The position numbers and the translations under genes are program-made. From NCBI RefSeq assembly GCF_029222965.1, contig NZ_JARHUD010000001.1, positions 1 through 64,000 of the forward strand: a DNA stretch of 64,000 nt, given 5' to 3'. Numbering within the stretch: the stretch's first letter is position 1; each line of letters begins with the position of its first letter. This document shows, one piece after another, positions 18,339 through 27,282 of this stretch. Origin of the DNA: Aquibaculum arenosum. Its GTDB lineage: Bacteria; Pseudomonadota; Alphaproteobacteria; Kiloniellales; DSM-21159. A model generated the notes under the pieces. The model saw nothing but the letters and a program-made list of their open reading frames with translations. It was not told where the DNA came from and made no database searches.

Positions 18339-19796
18339 ATGAAATTAAAGTATGAAAAAAAGATAATCGATTCTTTCCACGACCAGGTGACTGTTTCTTA
18401 TTGCGGTTTTCAGGTTTCAAGAATTGTAGAGAAGGGCATCCGGAAGCGGCTTCGAGGCGCTAATCTAAAGAGCTCTGCACTGGATTTTGATGGTGTTTTG
18501 AGGAAGGCTGCCGATCGCTTGTCTCGGGCTCGGCGGCTGGTGCGCCCCCGCGAGGAGGCCTTGCCGTGGTCGCCGGGTGACACCCTCTTCGTGTGCCATA
18601 ACGAAACGGCATTCGGTGGCGTTCTGCCCCTAATCGATGAGATGACGACGCAAAAGGTGGCATGCACGGTGATTTTGCCCGAGGAAGCGCGCAACTGGGC
18701 ATCATCGCGAGCCAGTGTCGAAGACGTGAAGTGGGTGTTTGGTGCATCCTTGCGCGAAACTCCCGAGTCCGGCGAGATCAAGGCGGTTGTCAGGGCATTC
18801 AAGAAGCAGGCCTCCGCCTTTCTTGTTCAACACCAACTGCGCGGTGCGGGCCCGCTACGATCGGATATGGTTGCGCATGCCAAGCACGCGCTGACCCGCA
18901 TCGAACTGATCAGAGGTTGGATCAAACGTGCTGAACCAGACCGGATTGTCGTGAGCCAACCGAAGGAAGAACCGCTCTACCATTCCCTCGCCGGAAGGTT
19001 GGAGGGTGTGCCGACGGTCATTGTGCCGCATGGAGTGCTGCGAGGAGGCGATGTTTTCCGCCCCGCCTTCTATGACCTGGGCCTCTTCGACATCGGCCTC
19101 GTTCGCTCCCACCGCTGCGCAGAAATCGCCCAATCCCTGAACCCAAACATACGGACCATCGTGACCGGTTTCTCGGGTCTGGGCTCCCGTTCAGACCATC
19201 GTCGTGCTCCAGTGTCGCCAGTTGTCCCGGATGAGCCGGGCCAGGAACAGCGCCGGGAGAGGTTGCAGGTCGGCATGGCCGCCGACAAGGATCTGCAGGA
19301 TGTTAAGGATGTGGCCGCAGCGGCCGCGCGCGCCGACGTCCCACTGCTCGTGAAGGGACGACCACCCGGCGGAGACAGCGACCTCCTAAAGGAAGCGCTT
19401 GGCGCGCATGGAGCCGCAAAGGCGCTGCCCCACGAAGCAATTAGCCTGCATGCCTTCCTGGCCTCCGTCACGGGCGTCATTTGCACTCGCTCGAATGTGG
19501 CGTTCCACGCGGCTGCGCGAGGTGTTCCCGTTATCTACTGGCGAGGGGTGAAGGCGCAGCAAACGGCCGCCGGCCCGCGTAGTGTGGATAGGTCCCACAT
19601 ACCGAAAGGCTTGGGTGTTGAAGACATTGCGCTGGAAAGCCCGCGAGACTTGGAAGAACTTGTGGATATCCTAGCGAAGTGGCACGCCGCTGGTCCCGAA
19701 GCGCTCGATCAGCGAAGGCAGATGCAGATAGAGCGTTATGCGCGATGGTTTCCGCTGTACAACCCGCCGGTCATCGTCCGCAGTCTGCTGTCATAG
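18339..19796 (+). CDS. Capsule/surface-polysaccharide glycosyltransferase-like protein
   Basis: A 485-residue protein without a signal peptide or clear membrane helices. The middle has PTVIVPHGVLRGG and a following IVTGFSG segment, and the end has GVICTRSNVAFHAAARGVPVIYWRG. This arrangement is typical of GT-B-like capsule or polyol-phosphate transferases, where the conserved His-Gly and a late Ser/Asn-rich loop line the nucleotide pocket. I cannot assign a CAZy family. The N-terminal 60 residues are Lys-rich and AT-rich in DNA, unlike the flanking genes. Its stop overlaps the convergent ELM1-family gene by six bases, which closes this plus-strand glycan run. Confidence 0.5.
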   Translation: MKLKYEKKIIDSFHDQVTVSYCGFQVSRIVEKGIRKRLRGANLKSSALDFDGVLRKAADRLSRARRLVRPREEALPWSPGDTLFVCHNETAFGGVLPLIDEMTTQKVACTVILPEEARNWASSRASVEDVKWVFGASLRETPESGEIKAVVRAFKKQASAFLVQHQLRGAGPLRSDMVAHAKHALTRIELIRGWIKRAEPDRIVVSQPKEEPLYHSLAGRLEGVPTVIVPHGVLRGGDVFRPAFYDLGLFDIGLVRSHRCAEIAQSLNPNIRTIVTGFSGLGSRSDHRRAPVSPVVPDEPGQEQRRERLQVGMAADKDLQDVKDVAAAAARADVPLLVKGRPPGGDSDLLKEALGAHGAAKALPHEAISLHAFLASVTGVICTRSNVAFHAAARGVPVIYWRGVKAQQTAAGPRSVDRSHIPKGLGVEDIALESPRDLEELVDILAKWHAAGPEALDQRRQMQIERYARWFPLYNPPVIVRSLLS

Positions 19797-20867
19797 TAGG
19801 CCACGGATGCGTGCGGCGACGTCATTGGCGTTGTCCCGGAAGGAGTGCGCGTGGCTCGGGAAGCCTTCCTGCAGGAAGGAGACAGCGTAATGGGCTCTCA
19901 GCGTTTCGTGCAGGCTGGTGAAATCGCGCGTCAGGCCGAGTGACGGCGCTACCTGTGCCAGGATGCGTTCCACCGGCTGGAACTGCATGAAGGCCCGCAA
20001 GCGTGCAGCCACCACCTCCGAAAGTCCGCTGAAGGGGTGCTGGTCTTTCGGCAGTGGCGCAATCGCAAGGGGTTTTCCCATGCGCACGACCTCGACCATC
20101 ATCGAAATGCTGTCGCCCGTTACCACAAAGCGGTCGGCTGTGCCCAGGAGCGCCAGGTAGGGGTTCTCGTCCGCAGAGGCTTCCGGCGTCCAGCGGAAGA
20201 ACCGGGCGTTCGCCGGAAGCGCCTCCGCGAGAGCATCCGCGGCCTGTAACGAAGTGCGGCGGCTGGTGGAAACGTAAAGGCTTCCTGCGTCGCCCGTCGC
20301 TTGCCGGACCTGTTGCAGGAGACGGCGTGCCTCCACTGGGCCGAAGCGGAATGGCTTGGTCGCGCCGCCCACCAGGACGGCAGTCAGGGGACGCGGCAGC
20401 GTGGCGAGCCGCTCGCCCCATTCCGAGGTGGCTTTCGCAACGGCCTGTGCATCAGCGCGCATGAGCGGCAGATCAAGTTTCAGAACATTCGCGCGCTCGG
20501 GCACCCGGTACTGGCCCGTGGCAATGACAAGGTCGAACTCGTCAAAGAAGCGTTTCGGCCTGCCAATGAGGACAATCTTGGTCTTGCCGCCGGATTGCCG
20601 CTTCACCCAGAGCGCGGCCATCGCCGGCCGCCGCCCGATGGTTATGATCAGGTCCGGCCAGGGAGGTTCGAGGCGGTCGCAGCGCGGCAGGTCCAGGTGG
20701 TGAAGCGAGGCCTTGAAGGGTGGTTTGCCGTGCACCCACTGCGCCTTGAAACGCAGTTCCTTGCGCTCGCTTGGCAGGCCCAGTTCTTCGGCCAGGACAT
20801 TGACTTGGGCATTGTCGCCCAGCTTGTCTCCGACGATGAGCCAGATTCTCGGGCCGGCTTGGCGCAT
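19791..20867 (-). CDS. ELM1/DUF1022-family protein, probable glycosyltransferase-like
   Basis: A 358-residue protein recognisable as the mitochondrial-fission ELM1 (DUF1022) family: start IWLIVGDKLGDNAQ, PDLIITIGRRPAMA near the middle of the N-domain, TAVLVGGATKPF, and TGDSISMMVE near 255. The plant member acts in mitochondrial division; bacterial members are uncharacterised but have a GT-B-like look and commonly sit among envelope genes (family knowledge, from memory). Here it starts four bases after the stop of an ABC exporter, so the two are very likely co-expressed. A role in making or handling the exported glycolipid is an inference. Confidence 0.8.
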   Translation of the reverse strand: MRQAGPRIWLIVGDKLGDNAQVNVLAEELGLPSERKELRFKAQWVHGKPPFKASLHHLDLPRCDRLEPPWPDLIITIGRRPAMAALWVKRQSGGKTKIVLIGRPKRFFDEFDLVIATGQYRVPERANVLKLDLPLMRADAQAVAKATSEWGERLATLPRPLTAVLVGGATKPFRFGPVEARRLLQQVRQATGDAGSLYVSTSRRTSLQAADALAEALPANARFFRWTPEASADENPYLALLGTADRFVVTGDSISMMVEVVRMGKPLAIAPLPKDQHPFSGLSEVVAARLRAFMQFQPVERILAQVAPSLGLTRDFTSLHETLRAHYAVSFLQEGFPSHAHSFRDNANDVAARIRGLL

Positions 20868-20871
20868 GGTG

Positions 20872-22596
20872 CTAGGCTTGCCGCTCTCGCTTCAAGGGGA
20901 GAGGCGCAGGAATTTGCCGAAGCACGCCATCGGACAGTTCCAGGATCTGATCCGCAATCTCCAGCAGTTGCGGGCGGTGCGTGATGGTGATGATCGTGTG
21001 GTCTTCGGACAGAGCGGCCAGGGTTTGGCAGATTTCCTGCTCGGTTTCGGGATCCAACGCGGAGGTGACCTCGTCCAGGATCAGGAGCTTGGGCTTGCCG
21101 ATCAGGGCCCGGGCCAGGGCGATTCGCTGGCGCTGGCCACCGGAAAGGCGCGAACCGCGCTCGCCCACCGTCGCGTGAATGCCCTCGGGAAGCTGCTCGA
21201 TGAAATCCCAGGCACCGGCAGTCTTGAGCGCTGCGACGATCTCTTCCTCCGCGATAGCGGGGTCGCCCAGCGCCACGTTGGCGGCAATGCTGTCGTGGAA
21301 CAGCACCAGTTCCTGCGCGACGTAGCCGATGCGGCTGCGCCACTGGTCGAGATCGATCTCGTCCAGCGGCACGTCGTCGATCAGGATGCGGCCGTCGTCG
21401 GGCCAGTACAGTCCCAGCAGGAGATCGGTGATCGTGGTTTTCCCGCCTCCCGAAGCCCCCATCAGCACGGTCAAGCTGCCGCGGGCCAGATCGAAAGAGA
21501 CGTCCTTTAGCACGGCCCGTTCGCCGAAGCTGAAGCAGACCTTGTCGAAACGGCAGTTTCGCTCGAAAGCCGGCGTGCGGGTTCCCTGCCAGGATTCCGC
21601 ACTTTCGCGCACCTTCGTGCTCAGCTCGCTGAGAGCCTCGTGCGAGGCGCCCTGGTTGACCGCGGTCTGATAGTCCCGCTGGATGCGGCCGATCTTGTTC
21701 ACCGTCTGCACGAGCACCAGCGCGATGATGAGCAGTTCGCCCAAGCCTGCCGCATCGAAGGTCAGGGCGCTCCAGAGCGCGACGCCGAGCAGGAGGATGA
21801 AGAGGATCTGCTGCGAGGCTTTCAGCCACTCCTGGCTGTTGACCTGTCGGCGCAGCGCCCGGCGCAGGCGGACGATTTTCTTGTCGACCATGCTCTCGAA
21901 GGCGGCCTGCTTGGCCATCGCCTTCAGGGGCTTCACATTGGAAAGGCCGTCCGTGAGATAGGCGATCATCTCGCTGGTGCGCTTGGTCTGCTCACGCCCG
22001 GCCCGCTTCGACTGCCGCACGAAGCGATGCAGGGCAATGCCGATGAGCGTGCAGACGATGACCGCGCCGAGCGCGATCTTCCAGGCGATCAGGAAGGCCA
22101 GGATGATGTAGATGAGGGTCTGGACCGTGTTGGCGATGAAGGTCGCCGTGCTGACGTAGGCGCGTCCGGCCCGTGTCGCCTCGTTGCTCATGGCGGAGGC
22201 GATGCGGCCCACCGGCTGGCTGGCGAAGAAGGACCAGCGAACCTTGAGCAGCCCATCCACCAGATCCCGGCGCAGTTCCGTCGAGACGGTGGCGGCTGCA
22301 TGGCCGACGAGGCGCATGGCCACCAGGGTCATCAAGGCCTTGCCCACGATGCCGCCGACGATGATCAGCAGCAGCACCTCCAGGGTCGGGTCGATGCCCA
22401 GCCAGGCGAAGGCGTCCGCCATGATCAGGCTGAGTTCCGATTGCTCCTCATTGCCGTCGTCGGTGGCCAGGGCGATCAGCGGCAAGGCACCGGCAATGCT
22501 CAGCCCCTCCGCCGAAGAGGCGAGAAACAGGCAGAAGAGCACAAGCCACGGGTTGGCGCCCTTGAAGGTGAAGAAGAGTCCGAGAAGCTTGATCAT
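20872..22596 (-). CDS. MsbA-like ABC exporter half-transporter
   Basis: A 574-residue fused permease-ATPase. The frame is open to 22845, but those 83 residues lack family features and would cover the divergent gene's leader; the ATG at 22596 (Met-Ile-Lys-Leu-Leu-Gly) is preferred. About six transmembrane helices occupy residues 15-310. The nucleotide-binding domain has Walker A GASGGGKT, the ABC signature LSGGQRQRIALARAL and Walker B LLILDEVTSALD, all intact. It should work as a homodimer exporting a lipid-linked or hydrophobic glycan precursor across the inner membrane. Its place within sulfotransferase and glycosyltransferase genes suggests a glycolipid substrate; sequence alone cannot exclude lipid A or peptide. 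Confidence 0.88.
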   Translation of the reverse strand: MIKLLGLFFTFKGANPWLVLFCLFLASSAEGLSIAGALPLIALATDDGNEEQSELSLIMADAFAWLGIDPTLEVLLLIIVGGIVGKALMTLVAMRLVGHAAATVSTELRRDLVDGLLKVRWSFFASQPVGRIASAMSNEATRAGRAYVSTATFIANTVQTLIYIILAFLIAWKIALGAVIVCTLIGIALHRFVRQSKRAGREQTKRTSEMIAYLTDGLSNVKPLKAMAKQAAFESMVDKKIVRLRRALRRQVNSQEWLKASQQILFILLLGVALWSALTFDAAGLGELLIIALVLVQTVNKIGRIQRDYQTAVNQGASHEALSELSTKVRESAESWQGTRTPAFERNCRFDKVCFSFGERAVLKDVSFDLARGSLTVLMGASGGGKTTITDLLLGLYWPDDGRILIDDVPLDEIDLDQWRSRIGYVAQELVLFHDSIAANVALGDPAIAEEEIVAALKTAGAWDFIEQLPEGIHATVGERGSRLSGGQRQRIALARALIGKPKLLILDEVTSALDPETEQEICQTLAALSEDHTIITITHRPQLLEIADQILELSDGVLRQIPAPLPLKRERQA

Positions 22597-22847
22597 CGTC
22601 CAATCCGGGCGAGGCCACTGGCGGCGCGCGGCGCTCGCAGTGGCCTCTGTGCAGTGGGAAGAACACTTAAGGCGGGCGCGACTTCGGCGCAAGGAAAGCC
22701 GGGGCGCCGTAAGGACGCAGGCTTCCCGGTTTGACCTCCCTGGGCTATCACTGGATAACCCGTGGCCAAGCTGCAGAGACCGACCGGGCGGACATACCTG
22801 CCCGTAGGACTGTGGCTTCCCGGAACAAGGCTGACAGAGGTTCAAGC

Positions 22848-23774
22848 GTGCTCTATCCCCCCCTCCGCATCGCCTCCAAGCGCGCCGGCCGGGCGCTTCG
22901 GCTGCTGACCGCTGTGACCCGGACGCCCGAGGCGCGCCTGGCGCTGGAGCGGCGGTTGCGCGGGGAGGAGGAGTTCCGCAAGCTCAGCCAGGCCGACGCG
23001 GTCTTCGTCTCCTACGGCAAGGCGGGGCGCACCTGGCTGCGGGTGCTGATCAGCCGGGTCTATCAGGTGCGCCACGGTCTGGCGGAGCGGCATCTGATCG
23101 GCTTCGACAATCTGCACTGGCGCGTGCCGGCAATCCCGAAGCTGATGTTCACCCACGACAACTACCTGAAGGACTACACCGGCCACGCCGAGGACAAGCG
23201 CGACTACCACGGCCACAAGGTGGTGCTGCTCGTGCGCCATCCGGCGGACACGGCGGTCTCCCAGTTCTTCCAGTGGAAGTTCCGCATGCGTGACCGGAAG
23301 AAGGCGATGAATCGCTATCCGGGGCAGGGCGCCGCAGTGGAGGTGGGCGACTTCATCATGGACCCCGATGCCGGCCTGCCGAAGATCGTCGCTTTCATGA
23401 ATCTCTGGGCCCAAGAGTTCCCCAGGCTCCAGGGCAGTCTGCTGCTGCGCTACGAGGATCTGCGCAGCGATACGGCCGGACAGTTGGGCCGGGTTTTCGA
23501 GTTTCTCGGAACACCGGCAAGTGACGAGGAACTGCAGGAGGCGGTGCGCTTCGCCTCGGTGGAGAACATGCGCCAGATGGAGACCAAGGGCACCTTCTGG
23601 CTGGCCGGCAGCCGCATGCGCACGCGCGACAAGTCCAACCCCGATGCCTACAAGGTGCGCCGGGCCAAGGTGGGCGGCTGGCGCGATTATCTCGATGAGG
23701 CCAAGGCCGCGGAGGTGGAAGCCTACCTGCGTGAGCGCCTGAACCCGATGTTCGGATACACAGAAAGCCGATAG
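22848..23774 (+). CDS. Sulfotransferase domain protein (Sulfotransfer_1-like)
   Basis: A 308-residue protein from the GTG at 22848, chosen because AGAGG (22836-22840) sits seven bases upstream; the frame is open to 22731 but that part lacks family character. YGKAGRTWLR at 56-65 is the 5'-phosphosulfate loop, LLVRHPADTAVSQFF is a textbook 3'-phosphate-binding motif, and a late RRAKVGGWRDYL matches the RKGxxGDWKxxF region that closes on PAPS in this family. This is the best-conserved of the three sulfotransferases. It is transcribed away from the ABC exporter, with the two sharing a 251-base promoter region. Confidence 0.88.
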   Translation: MLYPPLRIASKRAGRALRLLTAVTRTPEARLALERRLRGEEEFRKLSQADAVFVSYGKAGRTWLRVLISRVYQVRHGLAERHLIGFDNLHWRVPAIPKLMFTHDNYLKDYTGHAEDKRDYHGHKVVLLVRHPADTAVSQFFQWKFRMRDRKKAMNRYPGQGAAVEVGDFIMDPDAGLPKIVAFMNLWAQEFPRLQGSLLLRYEDLRSDTAGQLGRVFEFLGTPASDEELQEAVRFASVENMRQMETKGTFWLAGSRMRTRDKSNPDAYKVRRAKVGGWRDYLDEAKAAEVEAYLRERLNPMFGYTESR

Positions 23775-23790
23775 CAGGCCCGCGGCGCGC

Positions 23791-24693
23791 TCAGGCCGCC
23801 ATCTTCGGCGTGCGGTCCAGCAGTTCGAAAGCGTCGTGGCGCAGGTGGTTGAGCGCCATCTGCTGGCGCAGCTGCTCTTCACTCAGGATACCCTGGTCCA
23901 GGCATTCGCGCACCAGGGAGAAGAAGAAGCGCTCCTGGTTGCGGTCGGGGTGGCGGATGTACTTGCCGAGCAAGCCGTGGGCGCCGAAGAGCTTGTGGCG
24001 CAAGCGCATGACCGGGCCCAACAGGGGAATGCCGTAGGACTTTTCCGCCGGCGTCCAGTCGATCGGCAGGCCGGTCTTCCAGGGCTGGGTCAGGCGCCGG
24101 GTGTTGTGCAGCAGTCGGGTGTCGTCGGCCAGGCGGTCGAAGTCGTTCCAGACCGTCTCGAAGAAGCCGATGCTCTCCGGATCCTCGAGCTTCAGGCAGA
24201 TCCAGTCCATATAGTCCCGCTCGAAGCGGAAGAGCTCGTCGAACTGCTCGGCGGTGCGCCAGTGGGTGAGCTTCGCACAGTCCAGCAGCATCACCGAGGA
24301 GGCGAGGCAGCCGCTCTTGCCTTTGAAGCCCGAGCGCGGGCGGCACATGATGGCCTTGCCCTGCATGTCGCGCGCCAGCAGCTCGCCCACGTCCCCGACG
24401 CCGAAGATGTCGGGGTCGATCACCAGGGCGCGCCCTTCGTAGCCCATCAGCTCCGGCGGCATGAAGCGCAGCGGCGTGAAGGACTGCAGATCGTCCATAG
24501 TCCATTTGCGCTCGAAGCCGTCGCGCAGAAAGACCTCGCCTTCCTTGGCCGCCAGGAAGGGATGGTCGTCGGTGTGGATCGCCTTGACGTCGAAGCTGTC
24601 CGGATGCCGGGCGTTGCGCTTCAGCGAATACTCGGACACCACGGCGCCCAGCCACTGCTTGTCGTTGGTGTGGATGAAGACTGTGGGTTTCAC
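23791..24693 (-). CDS. GT8-like glycosyltransferase family protein
   Basis: A 300-residue protein without signal peptide. It starts with PTVFIHTNDKQWLGAVVSEYSL, like the nucleotide-binding first strand of GT-A enzymes that act on an 'access to the target' fold, and has a DxD metal motif at Asp93-Pro-Asp95 (LVIDPDIF). A later SVMLLDC is also typical of GT8-type folds. It probably uses a nucleotide-sugar and Mn2+. It faces the preceding sulfotransferase with a 16-base gap and has its own promoter side facing the YihY-like gene. A glycogenin-type or lipopolysaccharide transferase role is possible; no specific substrate can be named. Confidence 0.6.
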   Translation of the reverse strand: MKPTVFIHTNDKQWLGAVVSEYSLKRNARHPDSFDVKAIHTDDHPFLAAKEGEVFLRDGFERKWTMDDLQSFTPLRFMPPELMGYEGRALVIDPDIFGVGDVGELLARDMQGKAIMCRPRSGFKGKSGCLASSVMLLDCAKLTHWRTAEQFDELFRFERDYMDWICLKLEDPESIGFFETVWNDFDRLADDTRLLHNTRRLTQPWKTGLPIDWTPAEKSYGIPLLGPVMRLRHKLFGAHGLLGKYIRHPDRNQERFFFSLVRECLDQGILSEEQLRQQMALNHLRHDAFELLDRTPKMAA

Positions 24694-24837
24694 CGGCGGC
24701 CATCCAGTCAGAGCTGTCGTTGGGGAAGCTTTCGCGTATCAGATAGTCATGATGGCGGCAAGGTCGAGCCCCTGCGGCCATATTGGCCAATTGCCGGCGC
24801 TGTATTCCTTGGAGGCGGCAGGTTAAAAGACAATCCC

Positions 24838-26166
24838 ATGACTGGAACAACCACTCCACCGCGGCCGTCAGACACGGTCGCTGCCCCCAAAGCAGCCGCC
24901 GTGACAAGCCGGGCCCGGCAGTTCCTGCATTTCCTACGCCATGTGGTGGCGCGCTTTATGGAGGATCGCTGCCCACAGCTTGCAGCCGGGCTCAGTTACG
25001 CCTCGCTTCTGGCCCTGGTGCCCTTGATGGCCATTGGTCTGGCGTCCTTGACCGCCTTTCCGGCCTTCGACAGTGCCCAGGAGCAGCTCAAGAACCTGAT
25101 CTTCGAGGCCCTGCCGCCGGAACAGGCCCTGGCGGCCGCGGAGCAGATGGATGCGCTGCTGGCCAACGTCGCCAACCTCACCGGCCCCGGGGTGCTCGCC
25201 CTGGCGGTGACGGCCATCCTGCTGCTCTCCAACGTGAATGCTTCGCTGAACGCCATCTGGCACGTGCGGGAGCCACGGCCTCTGGCCCTGCAGTTGCTGG
25301 TCTACTGGGCCTTGCTGACCCTGGGGCCGCTGCTTCTCGGTGCCTCGATTTCGGTCTCCGGCGTCGCCTTCGGCCTGTCCGAGAGCTATTTAGGTTTTCT
25401 GGGTGAAGGCATGCAGTTGGTCTCCCGGCTTTTGGCCGTGACTCTGGCGATGCTGGCCTTCTCCGTGCTGTTTCTCGTGGTGCCAAACCGGCCCGTGGGC
25501 ATCGCGGCGGCGGCGCTGGGTGGAGCCGTTGCGGCTGTGGGCTTCGAGTTGTTGAAGTTCGGCTTCGGCCTCTACATCACCAACTTCCCCAGCTACCAGG
25601 TGGTCTATGGCGCCATAGCGGCGCTGCCGATCTTGCTGATCTGGATCTACCTGGTCTGGATCGTGGTCCTGACCGGGGCCGAGGTGGCTGCGACCTGGCC
25701 AGAGTGGCAGGCCGCACAGCTCCGTGGCTTCGAGGGCTGCGGGCCGCTTGATCGCCTGCCGCTGGCGCTTGCCGTGTTGCAGCGCTTGAAGGCTGCGCAG
25801 ATCGACGGTGGACCATTGCGCCGGCAGGACCTGGTGCGCGATCTGCCCATGCCGCCGGCGGAAGTCGATCTGGTGCTCTCCAACCTGCGCCGCGATGGCT
25901 ATATTGCCACGACCCCGGGCGGGCGCTGGCTGCTGGCGCGCACGCTTGAGGGCCATCGCCTGCGCGATCTGCTGGAAAGCCTGGACCTGATCCTAGAGCC
26001 TTCGCGGCACTGGCCGCCACCCTTGCCGGCCATCCTTTCTCGAGTGCGCGAGGGAGTCACCGGGCCGCTGGATGTCGGCCTGGACAGTCTTGTCCAAGCG
26101 GGGCAGGTTGCGCCCGAACCAACCGAGGCCGAGGGGCCTCTGCGCAGCCATGAGGCTGGCGCGTGA
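24838..26166 (+). CDS. YihY/BrkB-family inner membrane protein with C-terminal extension
   Basis: A 442-residue protein; the frame is open to 23836 but the upstream part is antisense to the preceding gene, and the family starts near the ATG at 24838. The membrane domain (about 35-290) has the conserved start ...EDRCPQLAAGLSYASLLALVPL and six helices ending in ILLIWIYLVWIVVLTGAEVAATWPEW, as in YihY. About 150 residues follow, with a winged-helix-like segment (VRDLPMPPAEVDLVLSNLRR). YihY proteins were once called RNase BN, which was wrong; their function is not established. The family is usually around 290 residues in its short form; longer forms with such a tail are known. Confidence 0.88.
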   Translation: MTGTTTPPRPSDTVAAPKAAAVTSRARQFLHFLRHVVARFMEDRCPQLAAGLSYASLLALVPLMAIGLASLTAFPAFDSAQEQLKNLIFEALPPEQALAAAEQMDALLANVANLTGPGVLALAVTAILLLSNVNASLNAIWHVREPRPLALQLLVYWALLTLGPLLLGASISVSGVAFGLSESYLGFLGEGMQLVSRLLAVTLAMLAFSVLFLVVPNRPVGIAAAALGGAVAAVGFELLKFGFGLYITNFPSYQVVYGAIAALPILLIWIYLVWIVVLTGAEVAATWPEWQAAQLRGFEGCGPLDRLPLALAVLQRLKAAQIDGGPLRRQDLVRDLPMPPAEVDLVLSNLRRDGYIATTPGGRWLLARTLEGHRLRDLLESLDLILEPSRHWPPPLPAILSRVREGVTGPLDVGLDSLVQAGQVAPEPTEAEGPLRSHEAGA

Positions 26167-26201
26167 TTTCGACAGCTTGATTGCTTGGGAGAGAGAGAGT
26201 C

Positions 26202-27227
26202 TTGAAACGCCTGCTGCTCGGCGCTGTCTGCGCCTTTTCACTGACCGTTGGCACCGCTGTTCAGGGGGGCGTCCAGGCTGCTGATGAGATCACCGTGGCT
26301 GCGCTCACCTTCGTGTCGAGTTCGCCGCTCTTCATCGCGCAGGAGCGCGGCTATTACGAGGAAGAGGGGCTGGACGTCTCCTTCGAGTTCTTCCGCGCCG
26401 CTCAGCCGGTGGCCGTGGCCATTGCCTCGGGCGATGCTGACTTCGGAGTGACAGCCTTCACCGCCGGGTTCTACAACCTGGCTGCCAATGGCTCGCTCAA
26501 AGTGATCGGCGCCCAGAGCCGCGAAGAGCCGGGCTTCGAGTTCTCCGCCTACTTGGCCTCCAATGCAGCCTGGGAAGACGGCCTCAAGGCGCCGGAGGAC
26601 CTGCCCGGGCATGAGCTGGGCATCACCCAGCGCGGCTCCAGCTTCCACCTCATGCTGGGGCTGCTTGCCGAGGAACTGGAGTTCGATGTCGACGCGGTGA
26701 AGCTCACCACCCTGGAGGCCGTGCCCAACATGATGAGCGCGGTGTCCACCGACCAGGTGGATGCGGTCATTCTGCCGGGCTGGCTCGCCCGCCGGATCGA
26801 GGGCGAGGACGGCGGCCGCATCATCGGCTGGGTGCACGACTACACGCCCTATCAGCTCGGCGGTCTCTTCACCTCGAGCGACAACGTCGAGGAACGGCGC
26901 GACGTGGTGGAGCGCTTCGTGCGCGCCTATCAGCGCGGCGCAGCCGACTACGCCGAAGCCTTCCATCAGTTCGATGAGGAGGGCAACCGCGTGTTCGGCG
27001 AGGAGGCCGAGGCGCTGATCCCGATCATCCAGCAGTACACCGACGCGACGCCGGACGCCATCAAGGCCAGCGCCAGCTACATCGACCCGGAGGGGGCGCT
27101 GGACGTGGGCTCGGTCTATCAGCAGGTGGAATGGCTGCAGGAGCAGGGCTTGGTTGCGGCTCAGGCTGATCCGGCCAGTTTCATCGACCTCAGCTTCATC
27201 GACAGCCACTTCAATCTGCCGGAATGA
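26202..27227 (+). CDS. ABC transporter substrate-binding protein (NMT1/SsuA-like)
   Basis: A 341-residue periplasmic binding protein. The TTG at 26202 is favoured because a GGGAGAGAGAGAG ribosome site precedes it and a classical signal peptide (Lys-Arg then a hydrophobic core, cleavage near Val-Gln-Ala-Ala) follows directly. The mature part shows SSSPLFIAQERGYYEEEGLDV, ASGDADFGVTAFTAGFYNLA and an ALPNM-like VPNMMSAVSTDQVDA, typical of the NMT1/THI5-like fold that binds sulfonates, nitrate, pyrimidines or riboflavin precursors. It heads an SBP-ATPase-permease operon. The ligand cannot be deduced; the neighbouring sulfotransferases make a sulfonate source tempting but unproven. Confidence 0.88.
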   Translation: MKRLLLGAVCAFSLTVGTAVQGGVQAADEITVAALTFVSSSPLFIAQERGYYEEEGLDVSFEFFRAAQPVAVAIASGDADFGVTAFTAGFYNLAANGSLKVIGAQSREEPGFEFSAYLASNAAWEDGLKAPEDLPGHELGITQRGSSFHLMLGLLAEELEFDVDAVKLTTLEAVPNMMSAVSTDQVDAVILPGWLARRIEGEDGGRIIGWVHDYTPYQLGGLFTSSDNVEERRDVVERFVRAYQRGAADYAEAFHQFDEEGNRVFGEEAEALIPIIQQYTDATPDAIKASASYIDPEGALDVGSVYQQVEWLQEQGLVAAQADPASFIDLSFIDSHFNLPE

Positions 27228-27282
27228 ATGGCCGGCGCCCCGTGCCATTGGCGCGGGGTGCCCGCACGCAGGTTCTGATCCC

